Shown: positions 36,894 through 48,200 of the stretch, in pieces
Position numbering within the stretch: the stretch's first letter is position 1
How the letters are laid out: each line of letters opens with the position of its first letter
DNA from: Oribacterium sp. P6A1
GTDB lineage: Bacteria; Bacillota; Clostridia; Lachnospirales; Lachnospiraceae
NCBI RefSeq assembly: GCF_000702885.1
Contig: NZ_JNKO01000015.1
Coordinates: forward strand, 1-64,000
DNA length: 64,000 bases
Direction of reading: 5' to 3'
Notes under the pieces: generated by a model
The model's database searches: none
The model's input: the letters and a program-made list of their open reading frames with translations, nothing else
What the model was told of the DNA's origin: nothing
Program-made: the position numbers and the translations under genes

Positions 36894-39800
36894 TTAATGG
36901 ACGCCACGCGGCTTTGAACGTTTCTTATAAACTATCAGCAGCGTAAGAATCACTACCCCTGCAATGGCAACAGCAATTTTTCCTAAAGGAAGCTCATCCT
37001 TTGTAATCAGGATATCAAGCTTTCTTTCCCCGGTGACAAAGACAAGGTAGTCTCCGAAGTCCTCCGTAGCCTGCTTTCGCCCGTTCACCGTAAAGCTGCA
37101 GCTTAAAAACTCAGGTTTATGCACGCGGATCTTCCGCTCCGGAAGACCGTCTTCAGGAATTTCTACCAGATAGTGGTTTTCCTCAGGCATCGAGAATACA
37201 AGTGCATCTTTTTCCATGAACTGACCGTCCACCATGAGCACCGGTTTACTGCTGTCCTTATAGTTAAGAGGTGCATTCAGAAGGGCCACCGGCAGATAGT
37301 AGGAGGCATTAACCACCAGATCATCCTCTATGACAGTATCCATGGGAGCATCCCACTGTATGAAGAAACCCTCCTTTTTCTCAGGCTCAGGGAAGGGCAC
37401 ATCCTTCAGCATGGTTCCGGGCTTTACTTCCTGCATATCAAGCAGCAAGCCTCCCATCCTGAACTGTACAAGAAGCGTACCTATGGGGCCTGATGACTCT
37501 TCCGCCAGTCCCGCATAGTCTATGTTGTCGATGGCTCCGTAGTTGCCTCCGAAGTAAACATTGTCCTTGATTTGAGCCCCATCCAGCTTCTCAACCTGCC
37601 CGGAAACAGCCCCGGCATACTCCTCTTCTCCAAGGATACTGACAGCTGCGCTGTTATTCCGTAGTGTTGTGCCGTAGCCGCTGATTCCGCCAACGTTTTT
37701 CTTTCCGGTAACACGGCATCTTGCAGTATTATTATTAAGTTCTCCATCTGCAAAGCCTGCGATTCCACCAACAAAATGCCCGTCCGGGGCCTCCACATCA
37801 CCTGTATTCTTATTACCGGAGATTAACCCCGTCTCCATCTTTCCGCAGATGCCTCCGGCATAGTTGCCCCGGCCTTCGACACTTCCCAGATTTTCGGATT
37901 CCATCACCACAGCTGAAACTCCGAAGCTGTAATTAAGAGAACGGTCATTTGATCTATGGATATCCTTGTCAGGATCAAGGTCAAACTCTATTCCCATGGT
38001 ACCAACTATCCCACCGACTCCTATATCGCCGGAAATGTTTCCCGCATTTCTGCAGCGGTAGATTTTGGAGGTTGAGTTTTCGGAATTTGAGACGTCCTTA
38101 AAAAGGTCCTTCTCATCCAATCTGTCGCTTAAGCGATCCCGTTCATCACGGAGAAGCCCGGTAATGCTGTTGAAACGGTTGTTTATGGCTTCAAGATTTT
38201 GAAGCACCTCAATGCTGTCATCCCGTCCGAAGGCGCTCAGGCTGTCAAGCTGCGAAGAAAGGCTGTCAAGCTGTGCATAGAGATTGTCTCCTGCCGCACG
38301 TACTGCAGGATTACTTTCCATATGAATGTTGACATTGCCGGCAAGACCGGAAAGGGTTCCTCCTACAGAAGAACTGAATTTTGACAGACGGGAAGATGCC
38401 GAATCCATATCACTGAGGGAATCCAGGATATTGCTCACGGAAGCCTCGAGGGCGGCATCCCTGTGAGCCAGATCCGTCTCCACAGAGCCGGAAGCAATGA
38501 GATCCCTCTTGGTCCTAAGTCCTTCAAGAATGGTTTTCATGGCCTGTATATCCCCGGCCATCCGGTTTATGTGTGTAAGGCCTTCCGAAACCTTTGCCTG
38601 TCTTTCCTCCGGAACTTCCGGCAAAAGATTGTTTTTGGCTTCATTCACAAAACTGCTGCTGTAGTTCAGATCCTCCTTAAGCTGATTGTTCTGTGCTATC
38701 AATGCATTTTTATCCGCATCTGACATGGAAAATGCATAGGCAAGATCATCTATGGATGCACTTAAACTGTCAGACATACTGCTGAGACTGTCAAGACTGT
38801 CATCAAGATATCCCATGTCATCACCTATAGAGCCTGTTGCATCAAGTATGGTCTCCGTATTGGTGTTTATGGATTCCGATAGTTCATCAAAACGGTCAAG
38901 AGAAGCATTGTATATGGTATTGGTGGAATTCTTTACCTCTGTAAGAGTTTTTGATATCCCGTTCAGTCTCGCATAGGTGCTGTTGGTTATACCCTCTGTG
39001 GTATTTAAGGTATCCGTCACCAGAAGATTTATGGCATCTATCTCTTCGGACATTGAAGCCAGCACGTCCCTGGAGAAATCCAGCGTGATCTCCGGCTGCT
39101 GCTGTCCCGCTATGCCTCCGGTGTCTTTTCGCCCGAAAACGGCTCCTTTGTTCACGGAATTCTCTATGGTGCCTCCGTTTCTTCCGGCTATACCCCCGGT
39201 GTTATAACCCAAATGACTGTATCCCGTGGTCCCGGAGGTTTCACAATTCTTAATAGTCCCGCTCTTAAGGTTATATCCTGCGATTCCTCCTGTATCTATT
39301 CTTGTTTTGAAATTCTCCACATTATTGATGGATCGGGTTATCAGTATATTTTCCAGAATATCCTTTATATCCTCAGTGGATACCCCCGACTCCCGCACCG
39401 AAGTATTGACCAGTGCAGAACTTGTACAGTCATCAATAAGCCCCGCGTTTCTCCCGGCTATACCGCCGGTTCCATTGTCCCCCTCCAGAGTACCCGATAC
39501 ATAACAGGACCTGATGATTCCTGTCTCACCGTTTACTGCGGCAAGGATTCCGGCCGTATTCTTTCCGCTGACGGAACTGTTTACTGTAACGCCCTCCACA
39601 GTGCCATAATTTTCCGATACAAAAGCAGCAGTTTTATCACGCTCCGATGTATTCACCGATGTAAGCTCCAGATTACGCACGGAACCGTCGGAACCTATGG
39701 TGCGAAATACGGGATTCTCTGATCTTACATTTGTGATCTTATGATTATTTCCCTGAAAATTCCCGTTAAAGTATGATATCGACGGAAATATGCTTTCGGA

Positions 39801-40019
39801 AGAGAAATCCAGATCCGTATTCAGATTAACTGTCATTCCCTCGGACCAGACATCCGACCGGCACTGCTTCGCAAAGTTTTTATAGTCCTCCATGGAATCG
39901 ATATCAAAGGTATGTGAAGCCTCAGCCGCGATTATAATTCCGGATACCGTCACTTGAATGGCCAGGAGCATCAAAAAAAATACGGAGGCTTTTACCATAT
40001 ATTTATTCATTTTCTTCAT
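36894..40019 (-). CDS. Large surface protein with GLUG repeats and a central coiled coil
   Basis: About 1041 residues. A signal peptide or N-terminal anchor (MKKMNKYMVKASVFFLMLLA) is followed by repeated GLUG-type units (GTVEGVTVN, GGIAGRNAG, GTIENSVNKG, GGIAGQ) to about residue 320. A long alpha-helical coiled-coil region (about 330-660) rich in Asn/Ser/Asp follows, then a second GLUG block (GGIVGTMG, GGICGKME, GGISGYG). A beta-rich segment and a C-terminal membrane helix before KKRSKPRGVH complete it. Its start lies inside the end of the MMPL gene (17-base overlap), so the two are coupled and probably function together in the envelope. Confidence 0.75.
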   Translation of the reverse strand: MKKMNKYMVKASVFFLMLLAIQVTVSGIIIAAEASHTFDIDSMEDYKNFAKQCRSDVWSEGMTVNLNTDLDFSSESIFPSISYFNGNFQGNNHKITNVRSENPVFRTIGSDGSVRNLELTSVNTSERDKTAAFVSENYGTVEGVTVNSSVSGKNTAGILAAVNGETGIIRSCYVSGTLEGDNGTGGIAGRNAGLIDDCTSSALVNTSVRESGVSTEDIKDILENILITRSINNVENFKTRIDTGGIAGYNLKSGTIKNCETSGTTGYSHLGYNTGGIAGRNGGTIENSVNKGAVFGRKDTGGIAGQQQPEITLDFSRDVLASMSEEIDAINLLVTDTLNTTEGITNSTYARLNGISKTLTEVKNSTNTIYNASLDRFDELSESINTNTETILDATGSIGDDMGYLDDSLDSLSSMSDSLSASIDDLAYAFSMSDADKNALIAQNNQLKEDLNYSSSFVNEAKNNLLPEVPEERQAKVSEGLTHINRMAGDIQAMKTILEGLRTKRDLIASGSVETDLAHRDAALEASVSNILDSLSDMDSASSRLSKFSSSVGGTLSGLAGNVNIHMESNPAVRAAGDNLYAQLDSLSSQLDSLSAFGRDDSIEVLQNLEAINNRFNSITGLLRDERDRLSDRLDEKDLFKDVSNSENSTSKIYRCRNAGNISGDIGVGGIVGTMGIEFDLDPDKDIHRSNDRSLNYSFGVSAVVMESENLGSVEGRGNYAGGICGKMETGLISGNKNTGDVEAPDGHFVGGIAGFADGELNNNTARCRVTGKKNVGGISGYGTTLRNNSAAVSILGEEEYAGAVSGQVEKLDGAQIKDNVYFGGNYGAIDNIDYAGLAEESSGPIGTLLVQFRMGGLLLDMQEVKPGTMLKDVPFPEPEKKEGFFIQWDAPMDTVIEDDLVVNASYYLPVALLNAPLNYKDSSKPVLMVDGQFMEKDALVFSMPEENHYLVEIPEDGLPERKIRVHKPEFLSCSFTVNGRKQATEDFGDYLVFVTGERKLDILITKDELPLGKIAVAIAGVVILTLLIVYKKRSKPRGVH

Positions 40020-42552
40020 GATCCATAAACTCCTCGATATTCTGACCTTCATTTTCCGCAAGTTTCCGTATATCTCCTGAAATGATGGAGGCCCGTACAT
40101 CTCCCCGCACGATACCATGAACCGTACCGATTATCTGACCGTCGATATGTCCGGTGATCCTTCCGTCAACCCTGATGATTCCGCTTTCTGCCCTTGCCTT
40201 TATAGGTCTTGCCACAGAGAACTTCGTCACGGCGATGATCCTGTCTCCCAAAAGAAGAATCTGGGGCAGAACGAACAGAACCAGAAACATCGAAAGCAGT
40301 GTTCCACGTCCAATGCTTTGTCCTATACCTGCGATGGCTCCGTCGGATGTAAGGAATCCGATAACGGTTCCTGCTATAGCCAGTATCGAACCTGAAGTAA
40401 TGATAGTCGGGAAGGCAAAATTCACGGTTTCGATGATGGCTTCCTTACGTCCCATGGTCTTCCGGTTCTCGTCATAACGTGAGCCGATGACTATTGCGTA
40501 GTCGATATTTGCACCCATCTGAATCGAAGAAACGATAAGGTAGCTGATAAAGAATATGTTTTCCTTCATTATGGTAGGGAAAGAGAAGTTTATGAAAATG
40601 GACCCCTCAATGACCATGATAAGAAGCAGCGGCATGCCTACCGATTTAAAGGTGAACAGCAGGATCACAAGCACAAACAGTAAGGAAACTATCGAAACTA
40701 TGATATTATCGGTTTCAAACTGACTTCCCAGATCCATTTCAGAGGTGGATTCACCCACGATCAATACCTTATCAGCAGGATTTTTGTCCATCTCCTCCTC
40801 AAATATGGGGTCTATCTTCTTATGAAGCCCTCTCAGGAAGCTGAAAGTCTCGTCGCTTTCCTCAGGCAGATTGAGATATACAAGTATTCTTTCGTAGCTA
40901 TCTCCCCGAAGCTGTTTTTTTGCCATCAAAAGCTTATCGAAGGTCTCGTCAATATCGGCACGGTCCTCCTCATTAAGATCCACATATCCTTCATCTATCT
41001 TATCGTGCAGGAACATGAACACATCGATGAATGGTATTTTATATTTATCGATTCCTCCTATAATATGACCGTATTCATCCTTGTCTGAAGCATACATGCT
41101 ATAAACCATGGCAGCCACATCATAGTCAAGATCCGCCATCTCGGAAAACTGTCTCGGTGAAAGAGGCTGTGAAACCATGTAGCCCCCCTTGGCTTCGGTA
41201 TTGGCAAGAGACGTTACGCTCTTCACTTCCGGCATTGATTCAAGAGATGCGGCAAGGCGCGAGATTTTATAGTAATCATGACTGGGTATATTTATGGCTA
41301 TGAGATTGTTGCTGCCGAAAGTATCCCGTATCATATCCTCGGTAATCTGGGCAGCGCTCCTTATAGGAGTTTTCAGATTTGAATATCCGTAAACATAAGG
41401 GCATTTTGAGGAAATGAAATAACCCACAATGATGACCACCAGAAAAACCGGCGGTATAAATTTCCTGGTTGCATAGGCAAAACGTCCCACAAAGGGAATC
41501 TTCGGAACCAGATTTTTGTGTTTTGTCTTCATCATGAGATTTGAAAACAGCACAAGAAGACCCGGCATCAGAGTGAATACCGCAAAGAGACTTATGATGA
41601 TTGATTTTGTAAGGGTAAGTCCCAGATCTCTTCCAAGGCCAAAGCCCATGAATAAAAGAGCCAGAAGGCCGGAAATAGTTGTCAGTGAACTTGAAGTAAT
41701 TTCCGGTATGGAGTGACTCAAAGCTATGATTACCGCATCACGGGTTTCATAAAACTCTTTCTGTTCCTTGAAATGATTACAGAAAATAATCGCATAGTCG
41801 ATGGAAAGCGCCAGCTGCAGGACAATGGCCACCGAGTTTGAAACAAATGAGATTGTTCCCATCATGTAGTTGGTTCCCTTATTGATAAGCGCAGCGGAAC
41901 CAAAGGTCATAAGAAGCACAGGAACTTCACCGAAGGTTTCCGAGGTAAGAATCAGTACCAGAACCACAACAGCCGCAACGATGACGATGATGACCTGCAT
42001 CTCCTCCTCGATGGCTTCTGCCTGGGCATCCCCAAGCGTTGTTGAAACATGAAGATCATAGGATTCAAGGGAAGCCTTCAGTGCATTCAGGGATTCAAGA
42101 CACCTCTCATCTTCTTCCGGGTATTTAAAGACTACATCAAAAAGCGCAGAAGAATCATTATAATGCTCCCGTATTTCATCTATGGTAAGTTCCTCATCTT
42201 CTTTGGCTATTTCTCCTGATGCAGGATTCAGATACTCCGGAAGAAATCCGGTTTCAAATACCCCGGGTGTACCTTTGATGATATCGCATACGGAAAAAGC
42301 CTCTCTTAGAGACAGGTTGGAAACCATTACTTTGGCAGATCCGAAGGTAGTATACTCACTCTCCATCAGATTCATGGCCTGTTTGGTTTCCGTATCTTCA
42401 CTGAGATAAGCCGAAAGATCATTTTCCACAGACACCCAGTTCTGTGAAAAAAGCGAAAAGATGATCAATATGATATAGATCAGAAAAAACAGATTTCTTT
42501 TATCCACGATAAAAGAACAGATGGCCACCAAGGGTGATTGCCGATTTTCCAT
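40003..42552 (-). CDS. MMPL/RND-family membrane transporter with a bactofilin-like C-terminal tail
   Basis: About 849 residues from ATG 42552 (MENRQSPLVAIC). Twelve membrane segments in two repeats, each with a large extracytoplasmic loop, as in MMPL/RND exporters of lipids, drugs or peptides. The C-terminal ~60 residues carry a GxIxGxIxG pattern (DGRITGHIDGQIIGTVHGIV) like a short bactofilin beta-helix, then an acidic end. The longer open frame to 42627 has no good start. It overlaps and probably works with the GLUG/coiled-coil protein downstream. Cargo unknown. Confidence 0.82.
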   Translation of the reverse strand: MENRQSPLVAICSFIVDKRNLFFLIYIILIIFSLFSQNWVSVENDLSAYLSEDTETKQAMNLMESEYTTFGSAKVMVSNLSLREAFSVCDIIKGTPGVFETGFLPEYLNPASGEIAKEDEELTIDEIREHYNDSSALFDVVFKYPEEDERCLESLNALKASLESYDLHVSTTLGDAQAEAIEEEMQVIIVIVAAVVVLVLILTSETFGEVPVLLMTFGSAALINKGTNYMMGTISFVSNSVAIVLQLALSIDYAIIFCNHFKEQKEFYETRDAVIIALSHSIPEITSSSLTTISGLLALLFMGFGLGRDLGLTLTKSIIISLFAVFTLMPGLLVLFSNLMMKTKHKNLVPKIPFVGRFAYATRKFIPPVFLVVIIVGYFISSKCPYVYGYSNLKTPIRSAAQITEDMIRDTFGSNNLIAINIPSHDYYKISRLAASLESMPEVKSVTSLANTEAKGGYMVSQPLSPRQFSEMADLDYDVAAMVYSMYASDKDEYGHIIGGIDKYKIPFIDVFMFLHDKIDEGYVDLNEEDRADIDETFDKLLMAKKQLRGDSYERILVYLNLPEESDETFSFLRGLHKKIDPIFEEEMDKNPADKVLIVGESTSEMDLGSQFETDNIIVSIVSLLFVLVILLFTFKSVGMPLLLIMVIEGSIFINFSFPTIMKENIFFISYLIVSSIQMGANIDYAIVIGSRYDENRKTMGRKEAIIETVNFAFPTIITSGSILAIAGTVIGFLTSDGAIAGIGQSIGRGTLLSMFLVLFVLPQILLLGDRIIAVTKFSVARPIKARAESGIIRVDGRITGHIDGQIIGTVHGIVRGDVRASIISGDIRKLAENEGQNIEEFMDHEENE

Positions 42553-42730
42553 ACCCCACACTCTCTTTCTAAATACCCGTCTTTTTTCAGAGTCTGTATA
42601 AGCGCAGTATATCCCCCTCGGAAACAACGCCTACACCTGCCCTTTAATCTTATTTCGTCCATCTCAAGAACATAATAAGTTAGAAAAACTATAATAATTC
42701 AGCCAAATTAGAATTTTCAGAAGAGCTGGA

Positions 42731-42938
42731 GGGGATCCATATAAGACCGTAAAGCTGAGGCGAGAAAAAAACAAAATCAGGTCTCTTAGAGGCTCTTGGT
42801 ATCTTTTTCCTTAGATCCCTCGCCAAGTCCGAGTTTTCACAAAGAAAACTCAGACATTGGCGAGGGCCTAGAGCCACTTAGGGACCTGATTTTTGATTTT
42901 TCCGCTTCAGCGCGCCTCGATCTTATATGGATCCCCTC
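42731..42938. repeat. Nested ~200-bp palindromic element between mcp and the MMPL gene
   Basis: The ends GGGGATCCATATAAGA and TCTTATATGGATCCCC mirror each other. Inside, AATCAGGTC faces GACCTGATT, and TCGCCAAGTCCGAGTTTTC faces GAAAACTCAGACATTGGCGA. The 33-mer at 42739-42771 is repeated exactly, inverted, at 54372-54404 near glnA. The region shows no coding potential. Confidence 0.78.
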
Positions 42939-42973
42939 TCGCTCGACCTTTATCGGAATCCTAAAATTGAAGA

Positions 42974-44980
42974 TTAAAGCTTGAATTTGTTGACCTCGTC
43001 GTTCAGGACGCCTGCCTGTCTGGTGAGTTCCTGACTTGCTGCCGCACTCTGCTCCGCGGTTGCTGCATTGGTCTGAACCACGCTGGAGATCTGATCGATG
43101 CCCTGCTTTACACCATTCAGAGACTTCTGCTGATTCTCTGTGGCTTCTGTGATTTCTGCGATAAGCTGAACAGCCTTCTCCGTTGATTCCTGAGTACTCT
43201 TAAGGTAACTTGCAGTCTTCTCTGTGAGTTTGTCTCCGGTCTGAACCGCGGCAATGGTTTCCGTAATAAGGTTAGAGGTATCAAGAGCCGCTGTTGACGA
43301 CTTACCCGCAAGGTTACGAACTTCATCGGCTACAACTGCGAAACCTTTTCCGGCTGCTCCTGCTCTGGCTGCCTCTACTGCGGCATTGAGTGCGAGAATA
43401 TTGGTCTGGAATGCGATGTCGTCGATGGTCTTAATAATAGATGAAATCCTTTGTGACTTATCCGTTATGTCCTCCATAGCCTTTCGAAGGTCAATCATCT
43501 GATTATTACTTGTATTGATCTGCTCCTCAGCATTGTGAATCTGCTCTTCAACCGTACGTGCACTTTCCGCCATGTGAATGGTAGCTTCATTGATCTCATT
43601 GATCTCTGCAGAAAGCTGTTCGATGGAGCTGGCCTGTTCTGTAGCGCCCTGTGCAAGTCCCTGGGCTCCGGATGAGATCTGATTTGCACCACCATCCACG
43701 AGCTTTGAAGAATTCATGATGGATCCGATAACTGTTCGAAGCTGAGTTACCAGATTGTCCAGATTGATCTTCAGCTTACTGAACTGGCCAACATACTCCT
43801 TCTCCAGTTTGACATTGAGCTCACCCTGTGAAATATCAGAAAGGGCCTGGGAGATTTCATCAATATATCCCTGATAGTTCTGAAGCTGATGGGTCGTTTT
43901 GCTGAAAGCAACAGCCAGCTGGCCTATCTCATTTTTAGACTCTGTAGGAAGAGCAACATTGAAGTCACCTTCAGAAATATGCTCCGCCGCAACGGTAACC
44001 TTTCTAAGAGGCGTCGTAATGACAGTGTTTATAACAAGAAGAAGCGCAATTACTATGACTGCAATGATCACCACCATGATTATATAGCAGATCTTCTGGA
44101 AAGCTTTAAGCTTTGCAAGAACACTTCCCTCTCTTACGGTTGAATACAGAACCCAGCTGGTATTCGGAACCTTGGAAGCCGCAACATAGTAAGTATCCTT
44201 TCCATATTTAATCGCCAGCTGATTACCCACAGTGACTTTTTCAACTGCTTCCGCAAGGAGGTCATTACCGGCTTCCGAAACCATCTTACCGTTTATGGAC
44301 GCATCGGGATTTCCAAGTATCATTCCGTCAGCGACGATGGCAGTCATTCCGGTGTTCATGGGAGTGAGGGTTGCAGTTTCGTTTGCAATCTCATCCAGGA
44401 ATATGTCAACACCGCAGGCACCATAGGAACCGTCTCTAAGATTGATCTTTCTTATGAAAGATACGCAAAGCTTGTTCGAAAGAGCATCCACATAGGGAGC
44501 TGTCTCTGTAAAGGTTTCATAGTTATCGTTAAGTGCATCATTATACCAGCCTCTTGCTCTGGGGTCGTAACCCTCGGGAACCTCGGTATAATCAGCATAA
44601 AGCATCTCTCCATCCATAAAACCGGTGTATATTCCCTGATTATCAAGGTCACCCATCTTGTTGGAGGCGCTCATGAAGTCCTGATAAGCCTTTCTGTCCG
44701 GGAACTCCGCTGATTCTGCGGATTTTGCAAATGATTCTGCTCTGGCAACAACATTGATGATTCTGGCACCGAAACGCTCGGCATTATAATCCGACTCTGC
44801 CTGAAGAATGTTTATGGAATGTTCCTTGATCTGGGATTCCGCCTGTCCGCTTAAGAATAAAATAATAAATACTATACTGAGTATGGTAATGGGGAGGAGG
44901 ATAAACAGCAGGGTCGCACTTATACTCCTCTTTGGTCCTTTGTGAGACATAGCATCTTCTTTAGCTTTAAATAATTTCAT
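42974..44980 (-). CDS. Methyl-accepting chemotaxis protein with a dCache sensor
   Basis: 668 residues. Membrane helix (about 20-43), an extracellular double-Cache domain (about 50-285), a second helix (about 290-315), HAMP, and the signalling hairpin with the invariant tip [28 protein letters not shown]. In the distal pocket, [12 protein letters not shown] and a later GVDIF match the published amino-acid-binding dCache signature (R-x-W-Y-x-D ... D), so an amino acid ligand is likely. It is next to gltB, fitting a role in seeking nitrogen sources. No che genes are in the window. Confidence 0.9.
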   Translation of the reverse strand: MKLFKAKEDAMSHKGPKRSISATLLFILLPITILSIVFIILFLSGQAESQIKEHSINILQAESDYNAERFGARIINVVARAESFAKSAESAEFPDRKAYQDFMSASNKMGDLDNQGIYTGFMDGEMLYADYTEVPEGYDPRARGWYNDALNDNYETFTETAPYVDALSNKLCVSFIRKINLRDGSYGACGVDIFLDEIANETATLTPMNTGMTAIVADGMILGNPDASINGKMVSEAGNDLLAEAVEKVTVGNQLAIKYGKDTYYVAASKVPNTSWVLYSTVREGSVLAKLKAFQKICYIIMVVIIAVIVIALLLVINTVITTPLRKVTVAAEHISEGDFNVALPTESKNEIGQLAVAFSKTTHQLQNYQGYIDEISQALSDISQGELNVKLEKEYVGQFSKLKINLDNLVTQLRTVIGSIMNSSKLVDGGANQISSGAQGLAQGATEQASSIEQLSAEINEINEATIHMAESARTVEEQIHNAEEQINTSNNQMIDLRKAMEDITDKSQRISSIIKTIDDIAFQTNILALNAAVEAARAGAAGKGFAVVADEVRNLAGKSSTAALDTSNLITETIAAVQTGDKLTEKTASYLKSTQESTEKAVQLIAEITEATENQQKSLNGVKQGIDQISSVVQTNAATAEQSAAASQELTRQAGVLNDEVNKFKL

Positions 44981-45000
44981 CTCTTTCTCCTGTCCTTCGG

Positions 45001-45067
45001 AAGCATCAGCCCGGTATACAACCTCCTACGGCTGATGATGCTTATCAGTTTTCTTAAAAACTGATAT
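45001..45067 (-). promoter_or_regulatory. Two hairpins in the mcp leader
   Basis: AAGCATCAGCC (45001-45011) can pair with GGCTGATGATGCTT (45030-45043), with a 3-base bulge. ATCAGTTTTcttaAAAACTGAT follows at 45045-45066. They end 20 bases before the start codon. I do not recognise a riboswitch; the second hairpin may be a terminator or attenuator. Confidence 0.4.
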
Positions 45068-45196
45068 CTGATTAAAAGTTCTGATTTAAATGTATTTCAC
45101 GAACGGTTTTTGCTAAAAGATATGTCGGCAGAAACCATCAGAATATAAAGCAAAGAATATCAATTCTGTTCCCCACGCTCTGTGACTCCGATAATA

Positions 45197-45235
45197 AAAG
45201 GGGAATGCCCGGTCAATCCCGGAGCATTCCCCTTT
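45197..45235 (-). terminator. Terminator after gltB
   Basis: A perfect 12-bp stem AAAGGGGAATGC / GCATTCCCCTTT with an inner CCGG/CCGG extension. The minus strand continues TTATTAT. Confidence 0.9.
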
Positions 45236-45260
45236 CGTTAGTTTATTTTCTTATATCCCA

Positions 45261-48200
45261 TCAGCTGAACAGCATCCTGAAGGCTTCCATCTCGGCATCC
45301 TGGGGTGATGATCCGCTGTCCTCGAAGTGATTCACCGCATTCTGTACCTTCTGATAATCATTTGGAACTATCTTCTTGAAGGATGGAAGGAACTCTTCAA
45401 AATTCTCAAGTATCTCTATGCCTCTTGCAGAGTTTGTCTCCAGAACATAGTCCTTAAGTATGGATTTAAGCTCCTTTACGTCATACCTTTCTGTCACTTC
45501 CTGAAGCTGAACCATATCCTTGTTGAGTTTCAGATACAGCGAATGATCTTCATCCAGAACATAGGCGATTCCGCCGGACATACCGGCCGCAAAGTTCTTT
45601 CCGGTACGGCCAAGGATTACCACACGGCCGCCTGTCATATACTCAAGACCGTGATCACCGCAGCCCTCTGCAACAGCTGTTGCTCCCGAGTTTCTTACGC
45701 AGAATCTTTCTCCCGCGATACCTTCAACATAGCACTTTCCTGAAGTTGCCCCGTAAAGTGCAACATTACCGACGATGATGTTCTCGCAGGCACGGAATCT
45801 GCTCTCACGATTCGGGGTAAGTATCAGTTTTCCGCCGCTTAAGCCCTTTCCGAAACCATCATTGGCATCACCGTGCAGTCTTATGGTGAGACCCTTTGGA
45901 ATAAATGCTCCAAAGGACTGTCCGCCGCCGCCATAGGCTTCAACCACAAAGGTATCATCCTGAAGTTCCTGGGTCTTTGCCCCCATCCAGTATTTGTCAG
46001 TTATCTCTGAGCCGAGAATGGTTCCGAAGGTACGGTTTGTGCTTGAAACCTTAACCTTTTCCTCGTGATGCTCCCCCTTCTCTAAAGCCCCCTTGAACTT
46101 AGGAAGAAGTACGTCCTCGTCCAATGTCTTCTCCAGATGGAAATCATAAACATGCTCAGGATCGAAGTGACGTACATTCTCAGGAAGACTTGCAAATTCA
46201 GGATCAAGAATAGCCGAAAGATCAACCTTCTTTGCTCTCTCCGAAACCGCTGTTCTCTCTTCTGAAACTGCGAGACAGTCGGTACGTCCGACCATTTCCT
46301 GAACAGTCCTGAAGCCAAGCTCTGCCATGATCTCACGGAGTTCTGCTGCCACGAACTTCATGAAGTTCATAACATACTCAGGCTTGCCCTTGAACTTTGC
46401 ACGAAGTTTCTCGTTCTGGGTTGCAACACCGAAAGGACAGGTATCCTTGTGGCAGACTCTCATCATCATACATCCGAGACTCACAAGTGCTGTTGTGGCA
46501 AAGCCGTACTCCTCGGCACCAAGAAGTGCTGCGATTGCAACATCACGACCGGTCATAAGCTTACCGTCCGTCTCCAGCATTACCCTGTTGCGAAGTCCGT
46601 TACGGATAAGTGTCTGGTGAGCCTCAGTTATGCCAAGCTCCCATGGAAGTCCCGCATGGTGAATGGAAGTCATAGGGGCTGCTCCCGTTCCTCCGTCATA
46701 GCCCGCTATGAGTATAACCTGGGCTCCTGCCTTGGCAACACCGCAGGCGATGGTTCCTACACCGTTTTCAGAAGCAAGCTTTACAGATATGCGGGCACGG
46801 CGGTTTGCATTTTTAAGGTCATAGATAAGCTGTGCCAGATCCTCGATACTGTAGATATCGTGATGAGGCGGCGGAGAAATCAGTGACACTCCCGGAGTTG
46901 AAAATCTGGTCTTTGCAATCCATGGATAAACCTTCTTCCCCGGAAGATGTCCGCCCTCACCGGGCTTTGCACCCTGAGCCATCTTTATCTGTATTTCGTT
47001 TGCGGAATTAAGGTATGAGCCCGTAACTCCGAAACGTCCGGAAGCCACCTGCTTGATGGCAGAATTTCTCTCTGTTCCGTATCTTCCCGGATCTTCACCG
47101 CCTTCACCGGAATTCGACTTTCCGCCGAGACGGTTCATGGCGATGGCCATAGCCTCATGGGCTTCAAGAGAAATGGAGCCGTAAGACATTGCTCCTGTCT
47201 TGAAACGCTTAACAATGGACTCCACCGGCTCAACCTCATTGAGAGGGATGGGCTTGTTCTTCGGGACAAACTTCATGATACCGCGAAGTGTGTGGGGAAC
47301 TGAAGCATCATCCACCATGGCAGTGTATTCCTTGAACTTCTTGTAGTCCCCCTTCTGCACAGCCTTCTGAAGCGCCATGACGGTCTTTGGATTATAGAAA
47401 TGATCCTCAAAGTCCTTTCCGCGGCAGAAATTGCTGCCGTTGAAGTTTACAAATTCAGACTCCACATTACCGTTCACCCCCATAGGGTCAAAGGCCAGCT
47501 CATGTCTCCAGTTGACACTCTCTGAGATCTCCGGAATACCGATACCGCCAACTCTTGAAACGATTCCTGTAAAATATTTATCCGTAAACTTCCGGCTGAG
47601 TCCGATGGCCTCAAAAATCTTTGCAGACTGGTAGGACTGAAGGGTTGAAATACCCATCTTGGCTGCAATCTTGACTATGCCTCCCATTACCGCCTTGTTG
47701 TAGTCCTCGATGGCAGTATGAGTGTCCTTATCAAGGAGTCCTTCATCAATGATCTCGGCGATACACTCATGTGCAAGATAAGGATTTATGGCACGGGCAC
47801 CGAATCCAAGGATGGCAGCAAACTGGTGCACGTCTCTTGGCTCTGCCGACTCAAGAATCAGGGATACTGCAGTTCTCTTCTTTGTAAGGACAAGATGCTG
47901 CTCCACTGCACTTACCGCAAGAAGTGACGGAATAGCCACATGGTTTTCGTCAACTCCCCTGTCGCTCAGGATGATAATGTTAGCGCCTCTCTGGTATGCA
48001 CGGTCCACAGCAATTTCAAGCTGCTGGATGGCACGCTCCAAAGATGTATTCTGATAGTAAAGTAAAGAAACTACCGCAGTCTTGAAGCCGGGAGCATTAA
48101 GCTCCTTTATCTTCAGAAGTTCAACCCCTGTGAGAATAGGGTTTGAAATCTCCAGCACACGGCAGTTCTCCGCCTTATCCTGAAGGAGATTTCCGTCAGA

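Noticed and set aside
42731-42938. Insertion sequence or MITE
   Set aside because: Nested palindromes suggest it, but there is no transposase and I could not define target-site duplications, so I list it only as a repeat.
45001-45067. c-di-GMP riboswitch upstream of the chemoreceptor gene
   Set aside because: Only simple hairpins are present; none of the conserved c-di-GMP-I or -II core bases are visible.
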